Shown: positions 1 to 8,691 of the stretch, piece by piece
How positions within the stretch are numbered: position 1 is the first letter of the stretch
Layout: each line of letters begins with the position of its first letter
Origin: Paraburkholderia sp. BL23I1N1
Lineage (GTDB): Bacteria > Pseudomonadota > Gammaproteobacteria > Burkholderiales > Burkholderiaceae
NCBI RefSeq assembly: GCF_003610295.1
Contig: NZ_RAPV01000001.1
Location: 372,001-436,000, forward strand
DNA length: 64,000 bases
Direction: 5' to 3'
Position numbers and translations under genes: made by a program
The notes under the pieces: model-generated
What the model was told of the DNA's origin: nothing
Databases searched by the model: none
Seen by the model: only the letters and a program-made list of their open reading frames with translations

Positions 1-1137
1 CAGCGCATAAGCGAGTTTGTCCACGGCTTCTTCCGCGAGCTTGCGGAACGTCGTGATCTTGCCGCCGAACACGGACAGAAGCGGTGCTTCGCCCGCGGGC
101 GCGTCGAATTCGAGCGAGTAATCGCGCGTGACCGCCGACGGGTTGTCCGCACCTTCTTCCTCGAGCAGCGGACGCACGCCCGAGTAGGTCCAGCGCACGT
201 CTTGCGGCGAGATCTTCTGCTTGAAATAGCGGTTGATCGAATCGCACAGATACTGTATTTCGTCCGCGTCGATCGCGACTTTCGATGGGTCGCCGCGATA
301 TTCGAGGTCGGTCGTGCCGATCAGCGTGTAGTCGTGTTCGTACGGAATCGCGAAGATGATCCGCTTGTCCGGATTCTGGAAGATGTACGCGTGATCGTGA
401 TCGAACAGGCGGCGCGTGACGATATGGCTGCCTTTCACGAGGCGCACGCTATGCGTCGCCTCGCGGCCGAGCGCGCCTTGCAGCAGTTCGCCGACCCACG
501 GACCGGCCGCGTTTGCCATGGAAGCCGCGCGCACGTCGAGAATCGTGCCGTCCGCGCGCTTGAGTTGCGCGCGCCATTCGCCACCGGCGCGCACCGCGCT
601 CAGCAGTTTGGTACGCGTGAGAATCTTTGCGCCGCGTTCCTGCGCATCCAGCGCGTTGAGCACGACCAGGCGCGCGTCATTCACCCAACCGTCCGAATAC
701 ACGAAACCGCGCTTGATCGAATCGACCAGCGGCGCGCCGGCAGGATGATTGTGCATCACAATGCCGCGCGAGCCGGGCAGCAGTTCGCGTTTAGCGAGGT
801 GATCGTAAAGGAACAGGCCGGCGCGAATGAGCCAGGCCGGGCGCAGATCAGGCATATGCGGCATCACGAAGCGCAGCGGCCACATGATGTGCGGCGCTGC
901 GCGTAGCAGCGTTTCGCGCTCCTGCAGGGCTTTGCGCACCAGCCCGAACTCGCGGTACTCGAGATAGCGCAGGCCGCCGTGAATCAGCTTGGTACTGGCC
1001 GACGACGTATGGGCCGCCAGATCATCCTGTTCGCAGAGCAGCACCGACAGGCCGCGGCCCGCCGCATCGCGTGCGATGCCTGCGCCGTTGATCCCGCCGC
1101 CCACGACGAGCAAATCGTATCTCGAGCCTTGCGTCAC
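1..1137 (-). CDS. glpD: Glycerol-3-phosphate dehydrogenase (aerobic), 3' end outside window
   Basis: FAD-dependent oxidation of sn-glycerol-3-phosphate to dihydroxyacetone phosphate at the inner membrane, feeding electrons to quinone. The reverse strand is open for 379 codons to the window edge. It begins with a dinucleotide-binding Rossmann motif (LLVVGGGINGAGIARDAAGR) and continues with TKLIHGGLRYLEYREF and IGTTDLEY, all typical of GlpD. The only plausible start is GTG at 1135-1137, about 12 nt downstream of an AGGGGA stretch; an ATG start is absent. The GlpR-type repressor gene lies 2 kb away, so glycerol induction is likely. The C-terminal part is not in the window. Confidence 0.93.
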   Translation of the reverse strand, partial: MTQGSRYDLLVVGGGINGAGIARDAAGRGLSVLLCEQDDLAAHTSSASTKLIHGGLRYLEYREFGLVRKALQERETLLRAAPHIMWPLRFVMPHMPDLRPAWLIRAGLFLYDHLAKRELLPGSRGIVMHNHPAGAPLVDSIKRGFVYSDGWVNDARLVVLNALDAQERGAKILTRTKLLSAVRAGGEWRAQLKRADGTILDVRAASMANAAGPWVGELLQGALGREATHSVRLVKGSHIVTRRLFDHDHAYIFQNPDKRIIFAIPYEHDYTLIGTTDLEYRGDPSKVAIDADEIQYLCDSINRYFKQKISPQDVRWTYSGVRPLLEEEGADNPSAVTRDYSLEFDAPAGEAPLLSVFGGKITTFRKLAEEAVDKLAYAL

Positions 1138-1180
1138 CTGCTGTGTCCCCTGCGTCGAATTCGGAAAGCTGTTTGGAAAA

Positions 1181-1211
1181 ACTATCGAACCGATAGTGTT
1201 CGTTTTCGAAC
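1181..1211. promoter_or_regulatory. Candidate GlpR operator pair upstream of glpD
   Basis: Two adjacent perfect inverted repeats lie 44-74 bp upstream of the glpD start: ACTATCG-AAC-CGATAGT (1181-1197) and GTTCG-TTTT-CGAAC (1198-1211). The second resembles the TTCG/CGAA half sites of enterobacterial GlpR operators. An ATTCGAA at 1224-1230 may be a further half site. Binding by the GlpR encoded at 3038-3817 is inference. Confidence 0.55.
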
Positions 1212-1353
1212 TTTAATGAACATATTCGAAAAAGTAAAGTTCGGTTTTCTTAGGCTTTCCTCTAGCGATTGGTCAAGGTGGTGGCGAAACGGTGGTGGCG
1301 AAACGCGTGGCCACGGACGATACTCTCGGCAGCAGCCATTTCGAGGTGAATTT

Positions 1354-1728
1354 ATGCGTGGACTTTGGATAATCGGCGCCGCTGCGCTCCTGACGGGATG
1401 CATCAGCTCGCCGAGCTTGAACGGGACGATGGGCGCGCCCTCGTTCGCATCGTTGCAACAGATGTGCAGTGCCCAAACGATCGACTACGGCAACGACGCG
1501 CAAAGCGTCTACGCGACGCTGTTCGACGCGTACGTGGCGAACCGGCGTGGCAAGTTATCGAAGGACGATTACTGCGCGTTCCAGGCGTCGATTGCGCAGC
1601 GCTATTCGAGCCAGGGCGTGAGTGCCGATCCGCAGGTGCGCAATCAGTGGGTTGCGTTCTTCATCGACCAGCGAGCCAAGGCGTTGAGCTGGCGCGCGGC
1701 AGCCGACCCGACCTTGCGCGCGGGCTGA
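1354..1728 (+). CDS. Small lipoprotein of unknown function
   Basis: The 124-residue product has an N-terminal signal ending in a lipobox (ALLTGC), so it should be lipidated on the Cys and anchored in an envelope membrane. The mature part carries two further Cys and has no domain I recognise. The start at 1354 was chosen because it places the signal peptide at the N-terminus and has GAGGTG a few bases upstream; the longer reading frame would bury the signal. It is divergent from glpD. Function unknown. Confidence 0.75.
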   Translation: MRGLWIIGAAALLTGCISSPSLNGTMGAPSFASLQQMCSAQTIDYGNDAQSVYATLFDAYVANRRGKLSKDDYCAFQASIAQRYSSQGVSADPQVRNQWVAFFIDQRAKALSWRAAADPTLRAG

Positions 1729-1806
1729 ACTTCACGCGCGGTTTTCTCCATCCGTTCCTTCCCGCCGGGAGATTCGCGTCGAGCGAGTTGACCGGCGAAT
1801 GCGAGG

Positions 1807-2433
1807 CTAGCCGCGCTGCGGCAGGGCTCCGCGCCACAACATCCGGCGAATCTGCGCGAACACGGCTTCGCGCGTCGGCGCGTTGCTCGCGGCGCTTTGT
1901 TGCGCCTGTGGCAATGGCAACTGATTGGCGAGCGCCAGCATGGTGAAGCCGTGCAGGCTTGCCCAGTAGGCGTAGCCGATCAATTGGGGGTCGCCTTCCA
2001 GAATGCCCGCAGCCACGAGCTGCTCGAAGTGCGCCCCGAGCATGCGCCAGGCACGCTGCGACGCGGCGGTGAGTTCCGGGTAAGCGCCGTCCTGCTGGGT
2101 CAGATCGAACATCAGGCGGTAGGCATGCGGCTCGTCCAGCGCGAACGCCACGTAGGCTTCGGCGACGGCGGAGTGGTCGGTCGCCGGAGCCTGTTTCGCC
2201 GCGGCTTCGAGCCGCGCCGCGAAGCGGTTGAACGCCGCGGCGCGAACCATCGCAAGGATCTCCTCCTTGTCGCGGAAGTAGCGATAGGGCGTCATCGCGC
2301 TGCAACCCAGTTCCTTTGCCAGTTCGCGCATCGTCACGCCTTGCGCGCCGCGCGTGGCGAACGCGTTTTCGGCCACGCGCCGCATGGTTTCGCGGAATTG
2401 CTGGATGTCGTCGGAGGAAAGTGTTTTTGGCAT
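1807..2433 (-). CDS. TetR/AcrR family transcriptional regulator
   Basis: 208 residues. The N-terminus is a classic TetR helix-turn-helix (about residues 10-55: VTMRELAKELGCSAMTPYRYFRDKEEIL). The rest is an all-helical ligand-binding region of the type found in WHG/TetR_C_33 regulators (EPHAYRLMFDLTQ). A 15-bp palindrome 29 bp upstream of the start suggests autorepression. No obviously co-transcribed target is adjacent, so the regulated gene is unknown. Confidence 0.88.
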   Translation of the reverse strand: MPKTLSSDDIQQFRETMRRVAENAFATRGAQGVTMRELAKELGCSAMTPYRYFRDKEEILAMVRAAAFNRFAARLEAAAKQAPATDHSAVAEAYVAFALDEPHAYRLMFDLTQQDGAYPELTAASQRAWRMLGAHFEQLVAAGILEGDPQLIGYAYWASLHGFTMLALANQLPLPQAQQSAASNAPTREAVFAQIRRMLWRGALPQRG

Positions 2434-2461
2434 GCGCGAAGGCAGAAGGTCCGTCGCGTCA

Positions 2462-2476
2462 ATTTACCGTGTAAAT
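2462..2476. promoter_or_regulatory. Palindrome upstream of the TetR gene
   Basis: Perfect inverted repeat ATTTAC-CGT-GTAAAT in an AT-rich spot 29 bp upstream of the TetR start. The position fits an autoregulatory operator; binding is inferred. Confidence 0.5.
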
Positions 2477-2491
2477 GAATTGGACACAACA

Positions 2492-2515
2492 AAGCGGCCG
2501 ATCGAGCGGCCGCTT
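2492..2515 (-). terminator. Hairpin between the small ORF and the TetR gene
   Basis: Stem AAGCGGCCG / CGGCCGCTT with a 6-nt loop, followed on the minus strand by TTTGTTGTG. It is 18 bp past the stop of the small minus-strand gene at 2533. The T tract is short, so strength is uncertain. Confidence 0.5.
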
Positions 2516-2532
2516 CTGCAAAATCCAACGTA

Positions 2533-2730
2533 CTAGGAAAAACGTTTGATGGCCCGGAGTGCGCTGTCGCCGGTTTCGGTTACGCGCCATTGTTCGTTGC
2601 CCGATGCGAGCCGTTCGAGCTGCACAAGCTGGCGTTCCAGCAGGGCGTCGAGCTCTTCTCGTTCCATGTCGACTTGATTGGGGGCGTCCTTGACGAGCAA
2701 CAACGTGGCGAATTCATGCGGACTCAGCAT
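2533..2730 (-). CDS. Small conserved-type hypothetical protein
   Basis: 65 residues, starting MLSPHEFATLLLVKDAPNQV, mostly helical and charged, with Leu-rich central helices. An in-frame ATG lies four codons upstream (2742), but the bases GGAGAG inside that region form a good ribosome site spaced for the ATG at 2730, so I chose the latter. The length, codon usage and ribosome site support a real gene. I do not recognise a family; the shape could suit a small regulator or adaptor. Confidence 0.6.
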   Translation of the reverse strand: MLSPHEFATLLLVKDAPNQVDMEREELDALLERQLVQLERLASGNEQWRVTETGDSALRAIKRFS

Positions 2731-3037
2731 CGTTCTCTCCATGTCAAGCTAACGCGGACGGCCTTGCAGGCGACTGGCCCGAGGCCAGTGAAGTCCGCTA
2801 GAGGATCAGGCGGGAGGTGCGGCTATCACGACAGGTTCACGCTGCCGGCGCACCGCGTAACGCGGAACGGACGCCGGGGAACTGGAGTGTAGTCAACCGC
2901 CAGACAAACACCAAAGGGGCCCCAGTAAATTTTCCCTTTGACAATTGGGCGGTGCAGAGGCGGTTTGGAGCAGCGGCCAGATCCTTGATTTCACTCGAAG
3001 TTTTGCGTGCACTGCAACATGGCCGAAGACGCCTGGA
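2731..3037. other. Intergenic region without recognised gene
   Basis: About 300 bases between the small ORF and glpR. It contains GC-rich imperfect repeats near 2775-2800 (CTGGCCCGAGGCCAG hairpin) and an AT-richer patch around 2920-2945. I see no gene or convincing promoter. Confidence 0.4.
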
Positions 3038-3817
3038 TTACTCGGCGATATACACCTGGCAGTTGGCGGCCGCGAGCGTTTCGCTCATTTCGGCGGGCGG
3101 GGCGGCGTCGGTGAAAAGCGCGTCGATCTGGTCGAGATGACCTTGGCGGACGAGCGCCGGGCGGCCGAATTTGGAGTTGTCCGCGGCGAGAAATACCGTG
3201 CGCGCGTGCTGGATGATCGCCTCGGCCACGCGCACCTCGCGGGTGTCGAAATCGCGCAGCGTGCCGTCCGCTTCGATGCTCGACGTCCCGATGATCGCGA
3301 AGTCCACCTTGAACTGCCGGATAAAGTCGATCGCCAGTTCGCCGACGATGCCCTTATCCCAAGGTCTCACGATGCCGCCTGTCACCAGCACTTCGCAATC
3401 CGGGTAGCCGCTCATCATGCTGGCGACGTTCAGATTGTTGGTGATCACGCGCAGGCCGCGATGCCGGTTGAGCGCCCGCGCGACTTCTTCAGTGGTCGTG
3501 CCGAGGTTGATGAAGAGCGACGCCTGGTCGGGAATGTGAGTGGCCACTAGCGCCGCAATGCGCCGTTTCTCTTCATGGAACATCCGTTGACGCGCCGTGT
3601 ACGAGACGTTCTCGGAACTGGTCGGCAGACTGGCGCCGCCGTGATAACGGCGCAGCAGGTTCATGTCGGCGAGCCAGTTGACGTCGCGGCGGATCGTCTG
3701 CGGTGTCACGTCGAAGTGAGCCGCAAGGTCGTCCACGGTCACGAAGCCGTCGCGTTGCACCCACTCCAGCAGTTCCTGTTGCCGGGCGTTGAGAGTCAGG
3801 CGGGGGTCTCGGGTCAT
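3038..3817 (-). CDS. glpR: DeoR-family repressor, glycerol-3-phosphate regulon (GlpR)
   Basis: 259 residues with the DeoR architecture. The N-terminal winged helix (residues about 6-60) contains VTVDDLAAHFDVTPQTIRRDVNWL. The C-terminal sugar-phosphate sensor domain has the conserved FINLGTTTEEVARAL and VLVTGGIVRPWDKGIVG motifs. Sequence and the nearby glpD point to GlpR, which releases DNA on binding glycerol-3-phosphate. The usual glpF and glpK genes are not between it and glpD here; they may lie left of the window (inference). Confidence 0.88.
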   Translation of the reverse strand: MTRDPRLTLNARQQELLEWVQRDGFVTVDDLAAHFDVTPQTIRRDVNWLADMNLLRRYHGGASLPTSSENVSYTARQRMFHEEKRRIAALVATHIPDQASLFINLGTTTEEVARALNRHRGLRVITNNLNVASMMSGYPDCEVLVTGGIVRPWDKGIVGELAIDFIRQFKVDFAIIGTSSIEADGTLRDFDTREVRVAEAIIQHARTVFLAADNSKFGRPALVRQGHLDQIDALFTDAAPPAEMSETLAAANCQVYIAE

Positions 3818-4182
3818 GTGTCTCGGGTCGTGGGTTTTTTATCGGCGCTGCCCGCCACCGGCGCAAAAAGCCGAGCTGGAAAACGGATCATGCGTGAACG
3901 AGGGTGAGCGTATTGTAAGACCATCGCACGTCATGTCTGCCAACTCGTGCGTCATGGTTCGGATGCGGAGCGACCCAGCAGCGAGCCAGCAGCGACCCGG
4001 CAACGACCCTGAGGCGAATCATTCAGGTCTTTTGCGCATTTATTCATTTGATAAATGAATTTGTTTTTTGTGCCGGATCGCGCTGCAATCCATGGTTCCG
4101 CGCTTTACCCGCGTTGTTACCCGTTTCCCTTGGTTTCCGGCGTTCGAAAACGCGTCGGCCCACGCTTTCGAGAGTGTTCGAC
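3818..4182. other. Regulatory intergenic region between glpR and ggt
   Basis: 365 bases between divergently transcribed genes. It is AT-rich near 4020-4075 and contains the palindrome annotated separately. No gene is supported. Confidence 0.5.
4042..4060. promoter_or_regulatory. 19-bp palindrome upstream of ggt
   Basis: Perfect inverted repeat ATTCATTT-GAT-AAATGAAT, embedded in the AT-rich part of the region and centred about 130 bp before the gamma-glutamyltransferase start. It looks like an operator; the regulator is unknown. Confidence 0.5.
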
Positions 4183-5820
4183 ATGACTGGCTTTAATTGG
4201 CAAAACCCCTATCCGACGCCGCGTCTGCCTGTATTCGCGCGCAACATCGTTTCGACTTCGCATCCGCTCGCCGCCCAAGCCGGGCTGCGGATGTTGTGGA
4301 AAGGCGGTAACGCCGTCGACGCGGCGATCGCGGCGGCAGCCGCCATCACGGTGGTCGAGCCCGTGTCGTGCGGCCTTGGCGGCGACGCCTTCGCGCTGGT
4401 GTGGGACGGCCAGAAGCTGCATGGCCTGAATGCGTCGGGCGTCTCGCCGGCGGCGTGGAACGTCGATTACTTCAAGCGCAAATACGGTGAGGAAAATGGT
4501 CTCGCGAAGCAACCCAAACGCGGTTGGGACGCGGTGACGGTACCCGGCGTGATTGCCGGCTGGGAAGCCTTGCATCAGAAATTCGGCACGCTGCCGTTCG
4601 CCGACCTGATGGAGCCGGCGATCGAAATCGCCGAGCGCGGTCATGCGGTGGCGAGCATCGTCGCCTACAAGTGGGCGGCGGCCGTACCGGAGCTGAAAGA
4701 CCTGCCGGGCTTCGCGCAAACCTTCATGCCACGCGGGCGCGCGCCGGAAGTCAGCGAGCTGGTGCGCTTTCCCGGCCACGCGAAGACGCTGCGCAAGCTG
4801 GCCGAACAGGGCCCGCGCGCGTACTACGAAGGCGAGATCGCCGAGCAGATCGCGGCGTTTGCGCGGGAAGGCGGCGGCGCGTTGACCCTCGACGATCTGC
4901 GCAACTACCGCGCCGATTGGGTCGAACCGATCGGCAAGGACTATCGCGGTTACACCGTGCATGAAATTCCGCCGAACGGCCAGGGCATCGCGGCGCTGAT
5001 CGCCTTGGGCATCCTCGAAAAGTTCGACATGAAAGAACTCGCCGTCGACAACGTCGAGTCGCAGCATGTGCAGATCGAAGCCATGAAGCTGGCGTTCGCC
5101 GACGTCTACCGCTACGTCGCCGATCCGCGTTCGATGGAAGTCACGCCCGAGCAGATGCTCGACGACGCGTACCTCACGTCGCGCGCGAAGCTGATCGACC
5201 CGAAGCGCGCCACGCAGTTCGACTTCGGCATGCCGAAGGCCGGCGGCACGATCTACATGTCGGTGGCGGACGGGCGCGGCATGATGGTCAGCTTCATCCA
5301 GTCGAACTATATGGGCTTCGGCTCGGGCATCGTGGTGCCGGACAGCGGCATCGCCATGCAGAACCGCGGCTGCGGATTCTCGATGGACCCGAAGTCGCCG
5401 AATGTGGTGGAAGGCGGCAAGCGCCCGTTCCACACCATCATCCCGTCGTTCCTGACGCAGCAGGTGGACGGCAGGCCGGAAGCGGTGATGAGCTTCGGCG
5501 TGATGGGCGGCGATATGCAGCCGCAAGGCCATCTGCAATCGATCGTGCGGATGCTCGACTACGGTCAGCAGCCGCAGGCCGCCTGCGACGCACCGCGCTG
5601 GAAGGTCAATCGCGACTTCACCATCGACATCGAATCGACGCTCGATCCGAAGACCGCCGCGGCACTGCAGAAGTTGGGTCACACGATCAAGTCGGTCGAC
5701 GATCCGTATATGGACTTCGGCTCCGGCCAGTACATCTGGAAGCTCGACCGTAACGATCCCGAGCGCGGCTATGTCGCGGCGAGCGACGGCCGTCGCGACG
5801 GGCTGGCCGCCGGGTTCTAA
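4183..5820 (+). CDS. Gamma-glutamyltransferase family protein
   Basis: 545-residue N-terminal nucleophile hydrolase that cleaves or transfers gamma-glutamyl groups, for example from glutathione. The N-terminus has the family signature STSHPLAAQAGLRMLWKGGNAVDAAIA and VEPVSCGLGGDAFALVW. The autoprocessing and catalytic threonine is T356 in GGTIYMSVADGRGMMVSFIQS, followed by the GFGSGIVVP segment. The start at 4183 removes a 45-residue upstream extension that has no similarity to the family. No signal peptide is seen, so it is probably cytoplasmic, like YwrD-type members. A transporter gene follows 192 bp downstream, suggesting uptake of a gamma-glutamyl compound. Confidence 0.9.
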   Translation: MTGFNWQNPYPTPRLPVFARNIVSTSHPLAAQAGLRMLWKGGNAVDAAIAAAAAITVVEPVSCGLGGDAFALVWDGQKLHGLNASGVSPAAWNVDYFKRKYGEENGLAKQPKRGWDAVTVPGVIAGWEALHQKFGTLPFADLMEPAIEIAERGHAVASIVAYKWAAAVPELKDLPGFAQTFMPRGRAPEVSELVRFPGHAKTLRKLAEQGPRAYYEGEIAEQIAAFAREGGGALTLDDLRNYRADWVEPIGKDYRGYTVHEIPPNGQGIAALIALGILEKFDMKELAVDNVESQHVQIEAMKLAFADVYRYVADPRSMEVTPEQMLDDAYLTSRAKLIDPKRATQFDFGMPKAGGTIYMSVADGRGMMVSFIQSNYMGFGSGIVVPDSGIAMQNRGCGFSMDPKSPNVVEGGKRPFHTIIPSFLTQQVDGRPEAVMSFGVMGGDMQPQGHLQSIVRMLDYGQQPQAACDAPRWKVNRDFTIDIESTLDPKTAAALQKLGHTIKSVDDPYMDFGSGQYIWKLDRNDPERGYVAASDGRRDGLAAGF

Positions 5821-6012
5821 ACGACTCAAGCGAAGAAGCGCGGCGCCGCATATGCGGCGGCCGCGCCTCGGTTCATCCGTTGACGATGCATGACGCATTC
5901 TCGTGGGGCAAACCGATCAAGCCATTAAAGCAAGGCGTCACGCGCAGGCAACGGACCGCGCGTGACAGCCGGGCACCGGGCGCATCAAAAATCAGGCAGG
6001 GCAGGAGACACC

Positions 6013-7377
6013 ATGAACATCCCCGCGTCGCAACCCGCAACAGTTTCCCTCCATTCCACGTCCGCGCCGCTTTCCAAAGCGACGGTGCGGCGTATCGTGT
6101 TTTCGTCGTCGGTCGGCAACGCGCTCGAGTGGTTCGACTTTCTGGTCTACGGCTACTTCGCGACCATCATCGCAAAACAGTTTTTCCCGATGCAGGACGA
6201 GTGGCTCTCGACGCTGCTCGCCATCGCCACCTTCGGCATCTCGTTCCTGATGCGGCCGCTGGGCGCCGTTGTGCTGGGCGTCTACGGCGACCGCAAGGGC
6301 CGTAAGGCGGCGCTCACGCTCGCCATCGCGCTGATGATGGTCGGCACCTTCACCATGGCGGTGATGCCGCCGTATGCGTCGATCGGTATTGCGGCACCCG
6401 TGTTGATCCTGCTCGCCCGGCTCGTGCAAGGCTTTGCGGTGGGCGGCGAGTTCGGCAGCGCCACGGCCTTCATGGTCGAGCACAGCGCGTCGCGGCGGGG
6501 CTACTACGCGAGCTGGCAGTTCGCGAGCCAGGGTCTGGCCGCGATCACCGCTGCGGCCTTTGGTTCGCTCCTGACCGCGTGGATGCCGCCCGAGCAACTC
6601 AATAGCTGGGGCTGGCGCCTGCCGTTCGTGTTCGGTCTGCTGGTCGGGCCGGTGGGCTACTACATCCGTTCGCATCTCGATGAGACGCCGGAGTTTCTCG
6701 CGTTGCGTGAAGCGCGTGAGACCGCAAGTAAGCGTCAGGCGATGCCTGAGGACAAGAGCGCGTCATTCAGCAACCAGTGGGTGAACCTGCTGCTGGCCGT
6801 GGGCATCGTTGCGCAATCAACGGTCGGCGTGTACGTGCTGCAACTTTACATGCCGATGTATGCGGTCAAGCAGTTGCACATGCCGGCTGCGGCGTCGTTC
6901 GGTGTGGTGGTGCTCAATGGCGGCTTGCAGTTTCTACTGTCGCCGGTGATGGGCGCATTGTCCGACCGCATCGGCCGGATTCGCATCATGCTGACGACGT
7001 CGATTCTCATGGGCCTATTGATCTATCCGATGTTCGCTTTGCTGCAATCGCATCCGACGATCGGCTGGCTGCTACTGTTGCAAGGCACCGCCGGAATTTT
7101 CAAGGCGGCTTACTCCGGACCGATGCCCTCGCTGATGTCCGAGATCTTCCCGACGCAAGTGCGCTCGACGGGTCTTTCAATCGGTTACAGCATTGGCGTG
7201 ACGATTTTTGGCGGCTTTGCGCCGACGATTGTGGAGACCTTCATTCACTTGACCGGCGACAAGCTCGCGCCAAGTTATTACGTCCTGATTGCCGCGGTGC
7301 TGTCGGGGTTGTCGCTCGTCGTGGTTGCGTGGCGTATGCGGCGCTTCAGGCATCTCGAAGGCGTTCAACTCGCATGA
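6013..7377 (+). CDS. MFS transporter, metabolite:H+ symporter (MHS) family
   Basis: 454 residues with about 12 membrane segments. SSVGNALEWFDFLVYGYFATIIAK and the loop GVYGDRKGRKAAL are the hallmark of the MHS family (ProP, KgtP and citrate carriers), which import organic acids or amino-acid derivatives with protons. RLVQGFAVGGEFGSATAFMVEH is also conserved. The start at 6013 follows a GCAGGAGACACC ribosome site. Position after the gamma-glutamyltransferase suggests a linked substrate, but the substrate cannot be read from sequence. Confidence 0.88.
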   Translation: MNIPASQPATVSLHSTSAPLSKATVRRIVFSSSVGNALEWFDFLVYGYFATIIAKQFFPMQDEWLSTLLAIATFGISFLMRPLGAVVLGVYGDRKGRKAALTLAIALMMVGTFTMAVMPPYASIGIAAPVLILLARLVQGFAVGGEFGSATAFMVEHSASRRGYYASWQFASQGLAAITAAAFGSLLTAWMPPEQLNSWGWRLPFVFGLLVGPVGYYIRSHLDETPEFLALREARETASKRQAMPEDKSASFSNQWVNLLLAVGIVAQSTVGVYVLQLYMPMYAVKQLHMPAAASFGVVVLNGGLQFLLSPVMGALSDRIGRIRIMLTTSILMGLLIYPMFALLQSHPTIGWLLLLQGTAGIFKAAYSGPMPSLMSEIFPTQVRSTGLSIGYSIGVTIFGGFAPTIVETFIHLTGDKLAPSYYVLIAAVLSGLSLVVVAWRMRRFRHLEGVQLA

Positions 7378-7442
7378 CGGTCTAGCGGCCATTGTGCTGC
7401 GCAGCGAGCCTTGCCGCGCTTGACGCGCATTCTGTTCAGGTC

Positions 7443-7471
7443 AAAGCCAGCGCTTCGAGCTGGCTTTTTTT
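7443..7471 (+). terminator. Rho-independent terminator after the MHS transporter
   Basis: Stem AAAGCCAGC / GCTGGCTTT with a short loop, followed by a run of T. It ends the ggt-MHS transcription unit. The rest of the 338-bp gap up to 7715 shows no gene. Confidence 0.85.
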
Positions 7472-7715
7472 GTGCCCTGCGCGAGCCCCTTGTAACCATC
7501 CGAAGGATTTGACTACTGTGAAATTGGAACTGCAGCGGCCGGGTATGGTCTGTGCTGGGTTATCTGCAGAGTTGCCGAACACCAGCTAAGATGCAAGATA
7601 CAAGGGGTTAACTCTAATTCAAGGCGCTGTATCTGACACGGCGGACCGTCCTTGCGATAGCGGACGGTTTCGAGCGTGCTCCACGAGTCGATACAGCTTT
7701 CGGAGCAACGAAACA

Positions 7716-8543
7716 ATGCACACCGAGCTGAACCATGTGATGCCCTGGCGGATCGAGGATATCGACCTCACGCGCATAGATCGCCAGAAGGCTGTCGCTA
7801 ACGAAGACCTGCTGCTTCTGTTGTGCGCCGCTTCATTTATCGAAAGCGGCACTGATCTTTACACCAGCAATCTGAGCACTTTCTTCGACGGCGACCCGGA
7901 AGTCTCCGCCTGGCTCAACCAGGAATGGGAGCCGGAAGAGATGCAGCACGGCCGCGCGCTCAAGACGTATGTCGCCTACGTCTGGCCTGAGTTCGATTGG
8001 GACACTGCGTTCCGCAATTTCATGGAAGAGTATTCGCTGACCTGCTCATTCGAAGACTTCGAAAAAACCCGCGCGCTCGAGATGGTTGCACGCTGTGTGG
8101 TGGAAACGGGTACCGCTACGCTCTATCGCGCGATCGGCGAATGTTCGGACGAGCCCATGCTCAAGCAGATTACCGACAACATTCGCACCGACGAAGTTCG
8201 TCACTACAAGCACTTTTTCAAGTTCTTCAAGAAGTACAACAAGATCGAAGGCAATGGGCGTCTTGCCGTTCTCGGTGCGTTGATGCGCCGCGTGATGGAA
8301 ATCAAGAACGAAGACTCGGAGATCGCATTGCGCCATGTCTTTGCGATTCGTTATCCTGAACGCGTGCACGATTCGGCCTATAACCGCGAACGCGCGGCTC
8401 GAATCAACGCGCTGGTGCGGCGCAATCTGTCGGCGGACATGTGCGTGAAGATGCTGCTCAAGCCGCTCGATCTGCCGGCCAAGATTCAGCCGGGCGTGCA
8501 TTACCCGCTCGCCAAGATCACGCAGCACGTGTTCTTTCGCTGA
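7716..8543 (+). CDS. Ferritin-like di-iron protein (acyl-ACP desaturase-like fold)
   Basis: 275 residues, almost entirely helical. Two carboxylate/histidine clusters are visible: FIESGTDLYT with EPEEMQHGRAL, and VVETGTATLYRA with TDEVRHYKHFFKF. This is the E...ExxH, E...(D/E)ExxH arrangement of four-helix-bundle di-iron oxygenases and desaturases. No signal peptide. The substrate is unknown: fatty acyl chains, hydroxylation and simple iron or oxygen handling are all possible. The gene stands alone between terminators and the next ORF. Confidence 0.72.
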   Translation: MHTELNHVMPWRIEDIDLTRIDRQKAVANEDLLLLLCAASFIESGTDLYTSNLSTFFDGDPEVSAWLNQEWEPEEMQHGRALKTYVAYVWPEFDWDTAFRNFMEEYSLTCSFEDFEKTRALEMVARCVVETGTATLYRAIGECSDEPMLKQITDNIRTDEVRHYKHFFKFFKKYNKIEGNGRLAVLGALMRRVMEIKNEDSEIALRHVFAIRYPERVHDSAYNRERAARINALVRRNLSADMCVKMLLKPLDLPAKIQPGVHYPLAKITQHVFFR

Positions 8544-8691
8544 TGTTTATCTGCTGAGCCTATGGCGTACAGATGAAGTTGCATGACCCGCTCGCGCGGG
8601 ACATATTTTTTCGAGGCATGATTGATCTTTGCAAGCGGATCTTTGCAAGCGTTCGCAACCTTCGCAACTTGCTTCTGACCGGATCGATACG

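Noticed and set aside
5838..5870. GC-rich hairpin after the gamma-glutamyltransferase gene
   Set aside because: Good stem but no T tract, so not called a terminator; read-through to the transporter is more likely.
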